From Mycobacterium sp. (GTDB lineage Bacteria; Actinomycetota; Actinomycetes; Mycobacteriales; Mycobacteriaceae): a DNA stretch of 13,213 bases. Of the stretch, positions 1 to 6,830 are shown piece after piece. A model generated the notes under the pieces. It was not told the DNA's origin and made no database searches. It saw only the letters and a list, made by a program, of their open reading frames with translations. The position numbers and the translations under genes are program-made. The stretch spans positions 1 to 13,213 of the forward strand of contig JAOPWF010000085.1 in the NCBI GenBank assembly GCA_025965815.1. Reading direction: 5' to 3'. Numbering within the stretch: the stretch's first letter is position 1; the number at the start of each line of letters is the position of its first letter.

Positions 1-40
1 GGCGTCCCAGGTCTTCAGTGCGACCAATCCCCTTCAAATC

Positions 41-73
41 GCTTACTCAGTAAGCTATGTTGTGGATCACAAC
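41..73. promoter_or_regulatory. Two tandem palindromes upstream of the P450 gene
   Basis: Positions 41-55 read GCTTACT-C-AGTAAGC, a perfect palindrome with 7-base arms and a 1-base centre. Positions 59-73 read GTTGTG-GAT-CACAAC, with perfect 6-base arms. Their centres are 18 bases apart, and the second ends 13 bases before the P450 start codon at 87. The first has the look of a dimeric TetR-type operator, which is inference from its shape. The second could be another operator or a 5'-leader hairpin just before the ribosome binding site. No regulator gene lies inside the window; it may lie to the left. Confidence 0.55.
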
Positions 74-86
74 CAGAGGAGTGTGT

Positions 87-1289
87 ATGACCGGCACCCA
101 GCCAGCGACGTCGACTGAACCCGTCGAGAGCGCGGCGCCGAAATCACCCTGTCCGGCGCTGACCGAGTTCAGCAACATGGACGCCCGCCAGGACAGCTCG
201 CGGCCGGTGTTCCGCGTGCAGGACGAGGCCGACTACTGGATGTTCACCGACTATGACGTCATCCTCGACGGCCTCCAGCAGCCCGACATCTGGTCGAGCT
301 CGGTGATCGTCCCGACGGATCCCGATCCGCCGTACAAGTGGATTCCGGTAATGCTGGATCCGCCCGAGCACACCAAGTGGCGACACCTGCTCGGGTCGTA
401 CTTCTCCCCCGGCCGGGTAGCGGCTATGCGCGATGAGCAGCGTCAACTCGCCGGTGAACTCATCGAAAAGGCGGCCCAGAAGGGCGGATGCGACTTCGTC
501 ACCGACATCGCGCGCGTCTTCCCCGCCGTCATCTTCCTGAAGATCATGGGAATGCCGCTGGACAAGCTGGACGATTTCCTGGAGTGGGAGGACATGATTC
601 TGCACACCGACGAGGTCGGTGACGCCGCTAACGAGGCGCGGCTCGCGGGCATGATGAAGGTCTACGAGTACTTCTCCGGCCTGATCGCACAGCGTCGAGC
701 CGATCCGGATCCTGACGCCCAGGACATCGTCAGCAAGGCGGTCGAGTGGACGATCGACGATGCCCCGGTGTCCGACCTCGAGATCCTCAATTGCCTGCTG
801 CTGCTGTTCATGGCCGGCCTGGACACCGTGGCGAGCCAGGTGTCGTACGCGATGCTGCACCTGGCGACGCATCCCGAGGATCGCGCACGGATCGTGGCGG
901 AACCGGATCTGATGTCGCACGCCGTCGAAGAGCTGCTACGTGCCTACCCGATCGTGCAGACAGCGCGAAAGGCGACCCGCGACATGGACTTTCACGGCTG
1001 TCCCGTCAAGGCCGGCGATATGGCCGAGTTCCCTCTCGCCGCCGCAGGCCGTGACGAGAGGGCCTATCCGGACGCCCGGCGCGTCGACTTCGACCGCAAG
1101 ATCGTCCGGCACCTGTCCTTCGGCGGTGGACCGCACCGGTGCCTGGGCTCGCACCTGGCCCGCCAAGAGCTCTCCGTCATCCTCCAGGAGTGGCACCGCC
1201 GCATCCCCGACTACGAGGTCGTCGGGCAACCGACCGAGCACGGCGGTCAGGTGTGGGGGCTGGATTCGCTCAAGCTCAGCTGGACCTGA
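87..1289 (+). CDS. Cytochrome P450 monooxygenase
   Basis: Encodes a 400-residue soluble bacterial P450, a haem-thiolate monooxygenase that needs separate ferredoxin and reductase partners; none are encoded nearby. All signature motifs are visible. The I-helix oxygen-activation motif AGLDT is at residues 243-247, the K-helix ExxR at 282-285 (ELLR), and the haem-binding loop FGGGPHRCLG places the axial cysteine at residue 352. Length is normal for the class. The ATG at 87 is preferred over the in-frame ATG at 57 because AGAGGAG (75-81) lies just ahead of it and the 57 start would fall inside the palindromes. Substrate and CYP subfamily cannot be assigned by eye; mycobacterial relatives often act on lipids, steroids or terpenes. 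Transcription is probably controlled through the palindromes at 41-73. It converges on cyanase with a 12-base gap. Confidence 0.95.
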   Translation: MTGTQPATSTEPVESAAPKSPCPALTEFSNMDARQDSSRPVFRVQDEADYWMFTDYDVILDGLQQPDIWSSSVIVPTDPDPPYKWIPVMLDPPEHTKWRHLLGSYFSPGRVAAMRDEQRQLAGELIEKAAQKGGCDFVTDIARVFPAVIFLKIMGMPLDKLDDFLEWEDMILHTDEVGDAANEARLAGMMKVYEYFSGLIAQRRADPDPDAQDIVSKAVEWTIDDAPVSDLEILNCLLLLFMAGLDTVASQVSYAMLHLATHPEDRARIVAEPDLMSHAVEELLRAYPIVQTARKATRDMDFHGCPVKAGDMAEFPLAAAGRDERAYPDARRVDFDRKIVRHLSFGGGPHRCLGSHLARQELSVILQEWHRRIPDYEVVGQPTEHGGQVWGLDSLKLSWT

Positions 1290-1320
1290 CCGTCGCGCGG
1301 CTCAGCCCTGCGCGGCGGTC
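1288..1320. terminator. Hairpin spanning the convergent P450 and cynS stops
   Basis: The 11-base arm at 1288-1298 (GACCGTCGCGC) pairs with 1310-1320 (GCGCGGCGGTC), with one G-U type mismatch and an 11-base loop. The P450 stop codon ends at 1289 and the cynS stop (1302-1304) lies in the loop, so the structure could act on transcripts from both sides. There is no T-tract on either side. It is therefore not a classical intrinsic terminator, though mycobacterial terminators often lack one. Function is inferred from position and pairing only. Confidence 0.4.
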
Positions 1321-1757
1321 CAGTCGTACGGCAGGAACTTGCCGTCGAACGTCACGACCACGCGGTCACCGGCGGGGTGCGGTTTCTTCTCGAGTTCGAT
1401 GCTGAAGTTGATCGCGCTCATGATGCCGTCACCGAACTGCTCGTGAATCAGCTCCTTCAACGCGCCGCCGTACACCTGAAGCGCTTCGTAGAACCGGTAG
1501 ATCGTCGGGTCGGTGGGCACCGCGGTCGGTAGTCCGCCACGCATCGGCACCGCCGCCAGCACCGGCACGGCGGACTCGTCGAGGCCGAGCATGTCCACCA
1601 GAACCTTGCCCAGCTCGGGCGGGAGCGGGTGCTGGCCCAGCAGCGCCGCGGTGGTCCATACGACCGGTCGTTCGATGGCGTCGGCAAGCTGCTGCCAGGT
1701 CAATCCCCTAGCAAGCCGGGCGGCGACGACGTCTTTGGTGATCTCGTCTCTCGTCAT
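1302..1757 (-). CDS. cynS: Cyanate hydratase (cyanase)
   Basis: Encodes a 151-residue cyanase, which converts cyanate and bicarbonate to carbamate and CO2, the carbamate then releasing ammonia; it serves cyanate detoxification and nitrogen supply in the cytoplasm. The N-terminal helical DNA-binding-like domain (about residues 1-75) contains [11 protein letters not shown]. The C-terminal catalytic domain contains [17 protein letters not shown] and [11 protein letters not shown]. The three known catalytic residues (Arg96, Glu99, Ser122 in the E. coli enzyme) are present as Arg88, Glu91 and Ser114. The ATG at 1757 is chosen because cyanase similarity begins there and a G-rich stretch precedes it. 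The reading frame stays open upstream to 2021, but that part overlaps the divergent gene. No cynT carbonic anhydrase or cynX transporter is adjacent. A 70-base divergent spacer separates it from the SnoaL-like gene. Confidence 0.95.
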   Translation of the reverse strand: MTRDEITKDVVAARLARGLTWQQLADAIERPVVWTTAALLGQHPLPPELGKVLVDMLGLDESAVPVLAAVPMRGGLPTAVPTDPTIYRFYEALQVYGGALKELIHEQFGDGIMSAINFSIELEKKPHPAGDRVVVTFDGKFLPYDWTAAQG

Positions 1758-1827
1758 CCCCCCAGCATGCGACGCGGCTGTTTCGGGAATGTGTCGCCCG
1801 GCGGAGGCCGACGGGTACAACCGAGAT

Positions 1828-2295
1828 ATGACAGAACCACGCCCCCCGTTTCCGCCCTTCACCGAGGACACCGCACTGCAGAAGGTCCAGGCCGCTGAGG
1901 ACGCCTGGAACACCTGCGATCCCCAGCTGGTCAGCCGCGCGTATACGGCCGACAGCGCCTGGCGCAATCGCCATGAGTCGTTCACCGGGCGGCCCGCCAT
2001 CGTCGACTTCCTGACCCGCAAGTGGGAACGAGAACTCGACTACGCCCTGCGCAAGAGTCTGTGGAGTTTCAGCGGCAACCGGATCGCCGTCCGGTTTCAA
2101 TACGAGTCGCACGACGCGACCGGGCAGTGGTACCGCAGTTACGGCAATGAACTCTGGGAGTTCGATGACCAGGGACTCATGCGGCGACGCGAGGCGAGCA
2201 TCAACGACGTCTCGATAGCCCCGGAACAGCGTCGGATCTTCGGCCCTCGCCCCGACTCCGAGCGAACACCGGACTACGAGTTGCCGATGTTCTGA
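1828..2295 (+). CDS. SnoaL/NTF2-like protein of the DUF1348 type
   Basis: Encodes a 155-residue cytoplasmic protein with an NTF2-like (cone-fold) pattern. It has a helix around residues 15-35 ([16 protein letters not shown]), then [28 protein letters not shown], and a strand-rich half with [31 protein letters not shown]. It ends [11 protein letters not shown] followed by a short polar tail. This arrangement matches DUF1348-type members of the SnoaL superfamily as I recall them. No specific reaction is established for that group and none is claimed here. The ATG at 1828 is chosen because similarity starts there and earlier in-frame codons overlap cynS. The divergent arrangement with cynS over a 70-base spacer suggests shared regulation, which is inference. 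TACAAC at 1816-1821 could be a -10-like element. Confidence 0.8.
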   Translation: MTEPRPPFPPFTEDTALQKVQAAEDAWNTCDPQLVSRAYTADSAWRNRHESFTGRPAIVDFLTRKWERELDYALRKSLWSFSGNRIAVRFQYESHDATGQWYRSYGNELWEFDDQGLMRRREASINDVSIAPEQRRIFGPRPDSERTPDYELPMF

Positions 2296-2516
2296 GCAGA
2301 GCCGATGTGCGAGAGGACAGGGGCGGCGATGCCGAACCGACGCTGACTGCTTAACGCCAGGGTTGCCTCCAACCTCGCCTTAAGAGACGCATAGACAGCA
2401 ACCCATCGCGGCCCTCGCATCGAGGGTAAACCCTGCGACTCGGATTCGTGCGACCATCGCCTGTGCCCAGCAACGTGTATCGAGCGCCAATGCGCTCGCG
2501 TCGAAGTGACGTCGAC
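2296..2516. other. Non-coding spacer before the broken gene
   Basis: This 221-base stretch has no convincing coding frame; the short open frames on both strands give low-complexity Arg-rich peptides. It contains a small inverted repeat (GGTTG-CCTC-CAACC around 2362-2375). No clear promoter or RNA gene was recognised. Confidence 0.4.
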
Positions 2517-2946
2517 ATGCGGGCGACGATCGACCGTGCCAAGGCCCTCGGTTTATGCGGATTCGGCGGCGTTGCCACCGGCGCCGCCAGATCTCGAATC
2601 AGCCATCGACAGAGCTGCGGAGCAGTATGACGTCCGCCTCGCGGATCGGATCGGCAAGTTCGCCGGTGGAGGTGGGATCATTCGTCTGGACCGGGACCCG
2701 GACATGTTGTGCTGGTTGGGCCGAATCGAAGGTCCATGGCTATACGACGCGACTGAGCAGGCGGCCGCGGTGGACCTGGTTCACGTCCGCCCGTGCAGGT
2801 GGCTGAGTTGGCCGCTGGTCGAGTCCGAGGTCCCTGCCCCCGGAGTGGCCACATTTGGCAGCGGCGGGTTCAACTTCCAGCAGATTCACAGTCCGGCGGG
2901 CGGCCCGGATACCCAGCGCATCTGGGACGACCACGTCAGTGGCTGA
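2517..2946 (+). pseudogene. Conserved actinobacterial protein of unknown function, broken by three frame changes
   Basis: Stitching three frames gives one continuous protein of about 143 residues. It starts at ATG 2517 (MRATIDRAKALGLCGFGGVAT), moves one frame on near 2578-2581 (PPDLESAIDRAAEQYDVRLA), moves again near 2663-2666 (VEVGSFVWT), and returns near 2691-2695 (RDPDMLCWLGRIEGPW). It then runs to the TGA at 2944-2946. The first two changes fit one extra base each and the third fits one missing base; all three sit at CCGG. The later part carries VDLVHVRPCRWL and GSGGFNFQQIH. I recall a conserved actinobacterial family with this pattern but no established function. The HVRPxxW core loosely resembles a small N-terminal domain of restriction-associated proteins, which is a weak inference. 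Whether the gene is dead or mis-sequenced cannot be settled here. Confidence 0.7.
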
Positions 2947-3165
2947 AGCTACTTCAGCGCTGGCGCCCACGTCCCGTGTTCGTTCATTCAGCAAATGTGC
3001 CGAGGACGCAAATATGGCGGAACGTCTCGGATCCGCCGTCGGCACTGACAATTTCGCTTCGGGGTGTCGGACAGACGTGAGCCGATGCAGCCGCTACGGT
3101 GGTGACCGGTCGCTGGCCGTCGTGCATACGAAGGTATGCGTCCGTCGTCTATACAAGGTTGCGCT
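2947..3165. promoter_or_regulatory. Leader region of the Hsp70-like gene with a small inverted repeat
   Basis: This 219-base spacer contains GCATAC-GAAG-GTATGC at 3124-3139, a perfect 6-base inverted repeat with a 4-base loop centred about 34 bases before the start codon. TATACA follows at 3150-3155. It could be an operator or a leader hairpin. No recognised factor site or sigma consensus can be named with confidence. Confidence 0.3.
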
Positions 3166-4929
3166 ATGAACGACCCGCTGGGGTTGTCGATTGGGACGAC
3201 CAATCTGGTCGCGGCGCGTGTCGGGGCTCTGCCGATAACGCGTCGTCCGATGTTGACCCTTTTTCCCCATCGTGCACCGGAAGTCGGTGCGCCGTCGGAG
3301 AACCCCAATCTGACCGAGCCCGGCATCGTGATCGGCGGCTTCCTGGAGCGGGTCGGCGACCCGGTGCCACTGGTGGCCGCGGACGGGTCCAGCTATCGGG
3401 CGGACATGCTGCTGGTCGAGGCCCTCACTGCCATGGTCCACGCCGTCGGCGGCGTCGCACCGCCGTCGGCGATGACGATCGCTGTTCCCGCGCACTGGGA
3501 TTCAGTGGTATTGGGAGCCGTGCGCGACGCGGTCCGGGCGGCGCCGACTCTGTCACCCAATGGTGTGCCCGCCGCGTTGATTTCGGACGCCGCCGCGGCA
3601 CTGACGGCGCTGCACGCCTCCCCCGGTCTGACCACGCGCGGTGTCGTGGCACTACTGGATTTCGGCGGCAGCGGCACGAGCATCACGCTTGCCGATGCCG
3701 CGTCCAACTTCGAACCCATCGATAAGACCGTGCGCTACACCGACTTTTCCGGTGACCAGATCGATCAGGCTTTGCTGACTCATGTCCTCGCCGACATCGC
3801 CAACGCCGGCGCTACCGACCCCGCCGGAACGGCTGCGGTCATGTCACTTACCCGGCTTCGGACGGAGTGCCGCCAGGCCAAGGAGCGTCTCTCAGCGGAG
3901 ACCTCGACCGAACTGAGCGCCGACCTCCCGGGCTACCGGTCCGACATCCGGCTGACGCGAACCGAACTCGAGGCTCTACTCCGGGACCCGCTGACCGGAG
4001 TCATTTCCGCACTTGAGGAGTTGTTGGAGCGCAACAGGATTGCGGTGGCAAACCTCGCCGCGGTTGCGACCGTGGGTGGTGGCGCGAGCATTCCGCTGAT
4101 CACCGAATGGTTCCTGGAGCACATGCGGATACCGGTGGTGACGACGCCGGCCCCCGCACTCAATGCGGCGGCGGGTGCGGCACTGTTGGCGGCCCGCCCA
4201 CCGGACTCGGACGCGCCGACCGGAATAGCCCCCGCAACAGGTGCGGCGGCAACCTCTGGTCTGGCGATGCCCAGCGCGTTGGCGTGGTCCGAGGACGACA
4301 GCGCTGCCCACGAGCCCCTGCCGTACGCCGGGGCGGACTACTCCTACGACTCGACTATTACCGAGGCCAGGCCGCCGGTGCAGTACGTGCCCGCCACTGG
4401 ACCGGTCCCACTGCAGCCATTGCCGTGGTATCGACGCACGCTGCTTCTGGTGGGAATGGCCGCCGTGGTGCCGCTGGTCGCGGTCGGCGGGTTCGCGTAC
4501 ACGCTGACCGCCAAGGACAACTCCGGCGGGAGCGCGCCGTCCAGCACCGTCACATCGCAGCCGGTAACGAGCGTCGCGCCGTCGTCGCCCGCCCCACTGC
4601 CGCCGCCGCCGCCGGTCGAGACTGTCACGGTCACCAGCCCTCCCGCGCCGCCCCCACCGCCGCCGCCGAGCACCACGCAGGCTCCGATAACAACAAGACC
4701 GCCCACCACCACGACAACGCCGACCACGACAACGACGACGACAACGACAACGACAACAACAACGACAACAACAACAACAACAACAACAACAACCACGACG
4801 CCTACCACGACCACCACCACGACGACGCCGACCACCACTACGCCGGTGATGACGACGACGCTGTTGACGGTGCCGTTCCTGCCGGTGCCGATTCCGATTC
4901 AGGTTCCGCAGCGGCAGCCGCCGCCCTAG
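3166..4929 (+). CDS. Hsp70-family actin-like ATPase with a membrane segment and a Pro/Thr-rich tail
   Basis: Encodes 587 residues. The N-terminal part (about 1-350) is an Hsp70/actin-type nucleotide-binding domain: phosphate-1 loop GLSIGTTN (6-13), IAVPAHWD (105-112), phosphate-2 loop LLDFGGSGTSI (163-173), and the adenosine motif VGGGASIP near residue 303. There is no Hsp70 substrate-binding domain. After an acidic/Ala-rich linker comes one hydrophobic segment, about 426-446, following WYRR. Next is a Pro/Ser-rich stretch (about 463-505) and a Thr/Pro tail containing 26 consecutive Thr (520-545), ending PVPIPIQVPQRQPPP. The topology is probably cytoplasmic ATPase and extracytoplasmic tail, perhaps cell-wall embedded or glycosylated (inference). 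The architecture resembles mycobacterial Rv0312/Rv2264c-type proteins as I recall them; their role is not established. The ATG at 3166 has AAGG at 3155-3158 ahead of it. The stop overlaps that of the convergent reductase. Confidence 0.88.
   Translation: MNDPLGLSIGTTNLVAARVGALPITRRPMLTLFPHRAPEVGAPSENPNLTEPGIVIGGFLERVGDPVPLVAADGSSYRADMLLVEALTAMVHAVGGVAPPSAMTIAVPAHWDSVVLGAVRDAVRAAPTLSPNGVPAALISDAAAALTALHASPGLTTRGVVALLDFGGSGTSITLADAASNFEPIDKTVRYTDFSGDQIDQALLTHVLADIANAGATDPAGTAAVMSLTRLRTECRQAKERLSAETSTELSADLPGYRSDIRLTRTELEALLRDPLTGVISALEELLERNRIAVANLAAVATVGGGASIPLITEWFLEHMRIPVVTTPAPALNAAAGAALLAARPPDSDAPTGIAPATGAAATSGLAMPSALAWSEDDSAAHEPLPYAGADYSYDSTITEARPPVQYVPATGPVPLQPLPWYRRTLLLVGMAAVVPLVAVGGFAYTLTAKDNSGGSAPSSTVTSQPVTSVAPSSPAPLPPPPPVETVTVTSPPAPPPPPPPSTTQAPITTRPPTTTTTPTTTTTTTTTTTTTTTTTTTTTTTTTTPTTTTTTTTPTTTTPVMTTTLLTVPFLPVPIPIQVPQRQPPP
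4723..4800 (+). repeat. Threonine-codon microsatellite including (ACA)9
   Basis: Seventy-eight bases encode 26 uninterrupted Thr in the Hsp70-like gene. They mix ACG, ACA and ACC, and include nine consecutive ACA codons at 4765-4791. ACA is an uncommon Thr codon in DNA of this GC content. The tract is therefore likely a slippage-expanded, length-variable repeat. A change of whole triplets would alter tail length without breaking the frame. Confidence 0.85.
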
Positions 4930-5774
4930 CTGGGGATGTAGTCGAACTTGTCCGGGTTCGGTCCGGTCCTGCCGGCCTCGCCCTTATCGAGGCCGGTGAT
5001 CGCATCCATGTCGGAGTCGCTCAGTTCGAAGTCGAACAGCTCGAAATTCTCCTTCATCCGCTCCGGCGTCACCGACTTGGGGAACACGATGTCGCCCCGC
5101 TGAATGTGCCAGCGCAACACCACCTGTGCGGGTGACTTGCCGACGGCATTGGCGATTCGCACAATAACCGGATCGTCGAGCACCTTGCCCTGGGCGATCG
5201 GCGACCACGCCTCGGTCGCGATGCCGTGCTCTTTGTCGTACGCGCGGACCTCATCGTTGGTGAAGTAGGGATGAACCTCGATTTGGTTGGCGGCGGGAAC
5301 GGTGGCGGATTCCTTCGCCAGTCGCTCCAAATGCGGGATCTGGAAGTTGGACACTCCGATGCTGCGGGCGCGCCCGTCCCCGGCGAACTCTTCCATGACA
5401 TTCCACGTCGAGACGAAGTCGCCGTCGTAGAGCGTCGGCAGCGGCCAGTGGATGAGGAACAGGTCGACGTAATCGGAACCGAGCGCGCTCAAGGTTCCGT
5501 CGAACGCGCGGCGGGCGTCATCGGGCTTGTGGAAGCCGTTGTTGAGCTTGCTGGTGATGAAGACGTCGGCGCGGTCCAGCCCTGCGTCGCGGATGCCCTG
5601 GCCGACTTCCTTCTCGTTTCCGTACATCTCTGCGGTATCGATGTGCCGGTAACCGATGTCCAGCGCCGCCTTGACCGCTGCAGCGGTCTTCTCCGGCTCG
5701 ATCTGGAATACGCCGAAACCAAGCTGCGGGATCTTGTTGCCGTTGTTGAGTTCGATTTCCGGAATACTGCTCAT
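4926..5774 (-). CDS. Aldo/keto reductase (NADPH-dependent)
   Basis: Encodes a 282-residue single-domain (beta/alpha)8 aldo/keto reductase, which reduces aldehydes or ketones using NADPH in the cytoplasm. The catalytic tetrad is visible as Asp46 and Tyr51 (YRHIDTAEMYGNE), Lys76 (ITSKLNN) and His109 (LFLIHWPLP). SIGVSNF is present mid-protein, and the cofactor-binding C-terminal part has VFPKSVTPERMKENFELFDF. Length and the short loops fit the AKR5-like bacterial group with 2,5-diketo-gluconate reductase similarity; the physiological substrate is unknown. AGGAG lies 9 bases before the ATG at 5774. The TAG stop (4926-4928) overlaps the Hsp70-like gene's TAG by three bases on opposite strands. 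The gene is divergent from the NmrA-type gene across 186 bases. Confidence 0.95.
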   Translation of the reverse strand: MSSIPEIELNNGNKIPQLGFGVFQIEPEKTAAAVKAALDIGYRHIDTAEMYGNEKEVGQGIRDAGLDRADVFITSKLNNGFHKPDDARRAFDGTLSALGSDYVDLFLIHWPLPTLYDGDFVSTWNVMEEFAGDGRARSIGVSNFQIPHLERLAKESATVPAANQIEVHPYFTNDEVRAYDKEHGIATEAWSPIAQGKVLDDPVIVRIANAVGKSPAQVVLRWHIQRGDIVFPKSVTPERMKENFELFDFELSDSDMDAITGLDKGEAGRTGPNPDKFDYIPS

Positions 5775-5960
5775 CGTTGGTAACTCCTGTTGTGTTGCGG
5801 TCAGGTTTTACAGCGTGCGACGCCGCTGTCCTTCGCCGGCTCGGCCGGCTCTTTCGACGATAGGCCGCTTGGTTGTGCTTACGCTCCGCGCAGACGATGA
5901 CGTATGCAACCGAGCTCCTCAGCTATGGATCGTCTCGTTATCGGGAGATGTACTCGATGC
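5775..5960. promoter_or_regulatory. Divergent promoter region between the reductase and NmrA-type genes
   Basis: This 186-base spacer must carry the start signals of both genes. It contains an 8-base direct repeat, GCCGGCTC, at 5835-5842 and 5844-5851 (9-base period), which also forms a GC-rich inverted repeat. On the minus strand TGTAAAAC lies about 30 bases upstream of the reductase start and could be a -10-like element. Shared regulation of two NAD(P)H-linked proteins is plausible but only inferred. Confidence 0.35.
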
Positions 5961-6809
5961 ATGCCCAACAACACTCATCAGAAAACAGTCCTCGTCCTCG
6001 GCGGCACCGGTAAGACCGGCAGTCGGATCGCAGCACGCCTTGACGACCGCGGCGTCGACGTCCGCGTTGGTTCCCGCTCGGCGGCCATCCCGTTCGACTG
6101 GGAAGACCCGCGCACGTGGGCCCGCGCTCTGGACGGCGTGGACGCCGCCTACGTCGCCTACTACCCCGATCTCGCTGTCCCGGGCGCATCTGACGCGATC
6201 CGCGAACTGGTGGCGGTCGCCCGGGCCCAGGGCGTTCGGCAAATTGTGCTGCTGTCTGGGCGCGGCGAACCCGAGGCACAGGACAGCGAGCAGATCGTGC
6301 AGGAGTCCGGTCTGGATTGGACGGTCGTGCGGTGCAGTTGGTTCGCGCAGAACTTCAGCGAAGGCGGTTTCGCCGACTACATTCACGCCGGTGAAGTCGC
6401 ATTGCCCGCCGGCGACATCCCCGAGCCGTTTGTCGATGTCGACGACATCGCCGACGTCGCGGTCGCGGCGCTCACGGAGGAGGGGCACTCGGGTCAGCTC
6501 TACGAACTCACCGGACCCCACGCACTCACGTTCGCCGAGGCGGTCGCCGAGATCGCCACGGCGACCGGGCGGGATATCCCCTACATCCAGATTCCGCACG
6601 ACTCCTTCATCGGGGGTCTGCGGGCGTACGGTCTTCCCGACGACGTGGTGTCGACCATGGACTATCTGTTCCGCACCGTTCTCGACGGCCGAAACGCGAA
6701 GAGCGCCAACGGTGTCCAGCTGGCGCTCGGCCGAGAGCCGAAAGCCTTTGCGGACTATGCACGTGACACCGCCGCTTCCGGTGCCTGGGACGTCGCCGCG
6801 GTTCAGTAG
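5961..6809 (+). CDS. NmrA-type NAD(P)-binding protein (atypical short-chain dehydrogenase)
   Basis: Encodes 282 residues with a Rossmann fold. The dinucleotide-binding motif GGTGKTG is at residues 14-20 after the first strand (KTVLVLGG). VRQIVLLSGRGEPEA and DWTVVRCSWFAQNFSEG are typical of the NmrA/QorB-like atypical SDR branch, as is FVDVDDIADVAVAAL. No canonical YxxxK catalytic pair is evident, so it may be a redox sensor or an unusual quinone/carbonyl reductase rather than a classical dehydrogenase. The ATG at 5961 is chosen because the conserved fold starts right after it; GGGAGA lies at 5943-5948. The upstream in-frame ATG at 5904 would add residues unlike the family. It is divergent from the reductase and convergent with the dehydratase-like gene, with 10 bases between stop codons. 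Confidence 0.88.
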   Translation: MPNNTHQKTVLVLGGTGKTGSRIAARLDDRGVDVRVGSRSAAIPFDWEDPRTWARALDGVDAAYVAYYPDLAVPGASDAIRELVAVARAQGVRQIVLLSGRGEPEAQDSEQIVQESGLDWTVVRCSWFAQNFSEGGFADYIHAGEVALPAGDIPEPFVDVDDIADVAVAALTEEGHSGQLYELTGPHALTFAEAVAEIATATGRDIPYIQIPHDSFIGGLRAYGLPDDVVSTMDYLFRTVLDGRNAKSANGVQLALGREPKAFADYARDTAASGAWDVAAVQ

Positions 6810-6811
6810 CA

Positions 6812-6830
6812 CCGAGCTCTCAGGAGCCGG
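6812..6830. terminator. Small hairpin at convergent gene ends
   Basis: CCG-A-GCTC (6812-6819) pairs with GAGCCGG (6824-6830) around a TCAG loop, giving seven pairs with one bulged A. It lies directly after the NmrA-type stop (6807-6809), and the dehydratase stop (6820-6822) falls in the loop. There is no T-tract. Bidirectional termination is inferred from placement. Confidence 0.3.

Noticed and set aside
144..920. Long minus-strand open frame opposite the P450 gene
   Set aside because: It lies wholly inside the P450 gene, whose motifs are all intact. The antisense product is His/Arg/Val-rich, as expected of a codon-biased shadow frame.
4344..4838. Minus-strand poly-valine frame
   Set aside because: It is the antisense reading of Thr codons (ACN gives NGT), with no independent support.
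4107..5135. Plus-strand frame with long Asn/Asp/His runs over the Thr repeat
   Set aside because: It is the alternate-frame reading of the Thr-codon microsatellite and runs through the ends of two well-supported genes.
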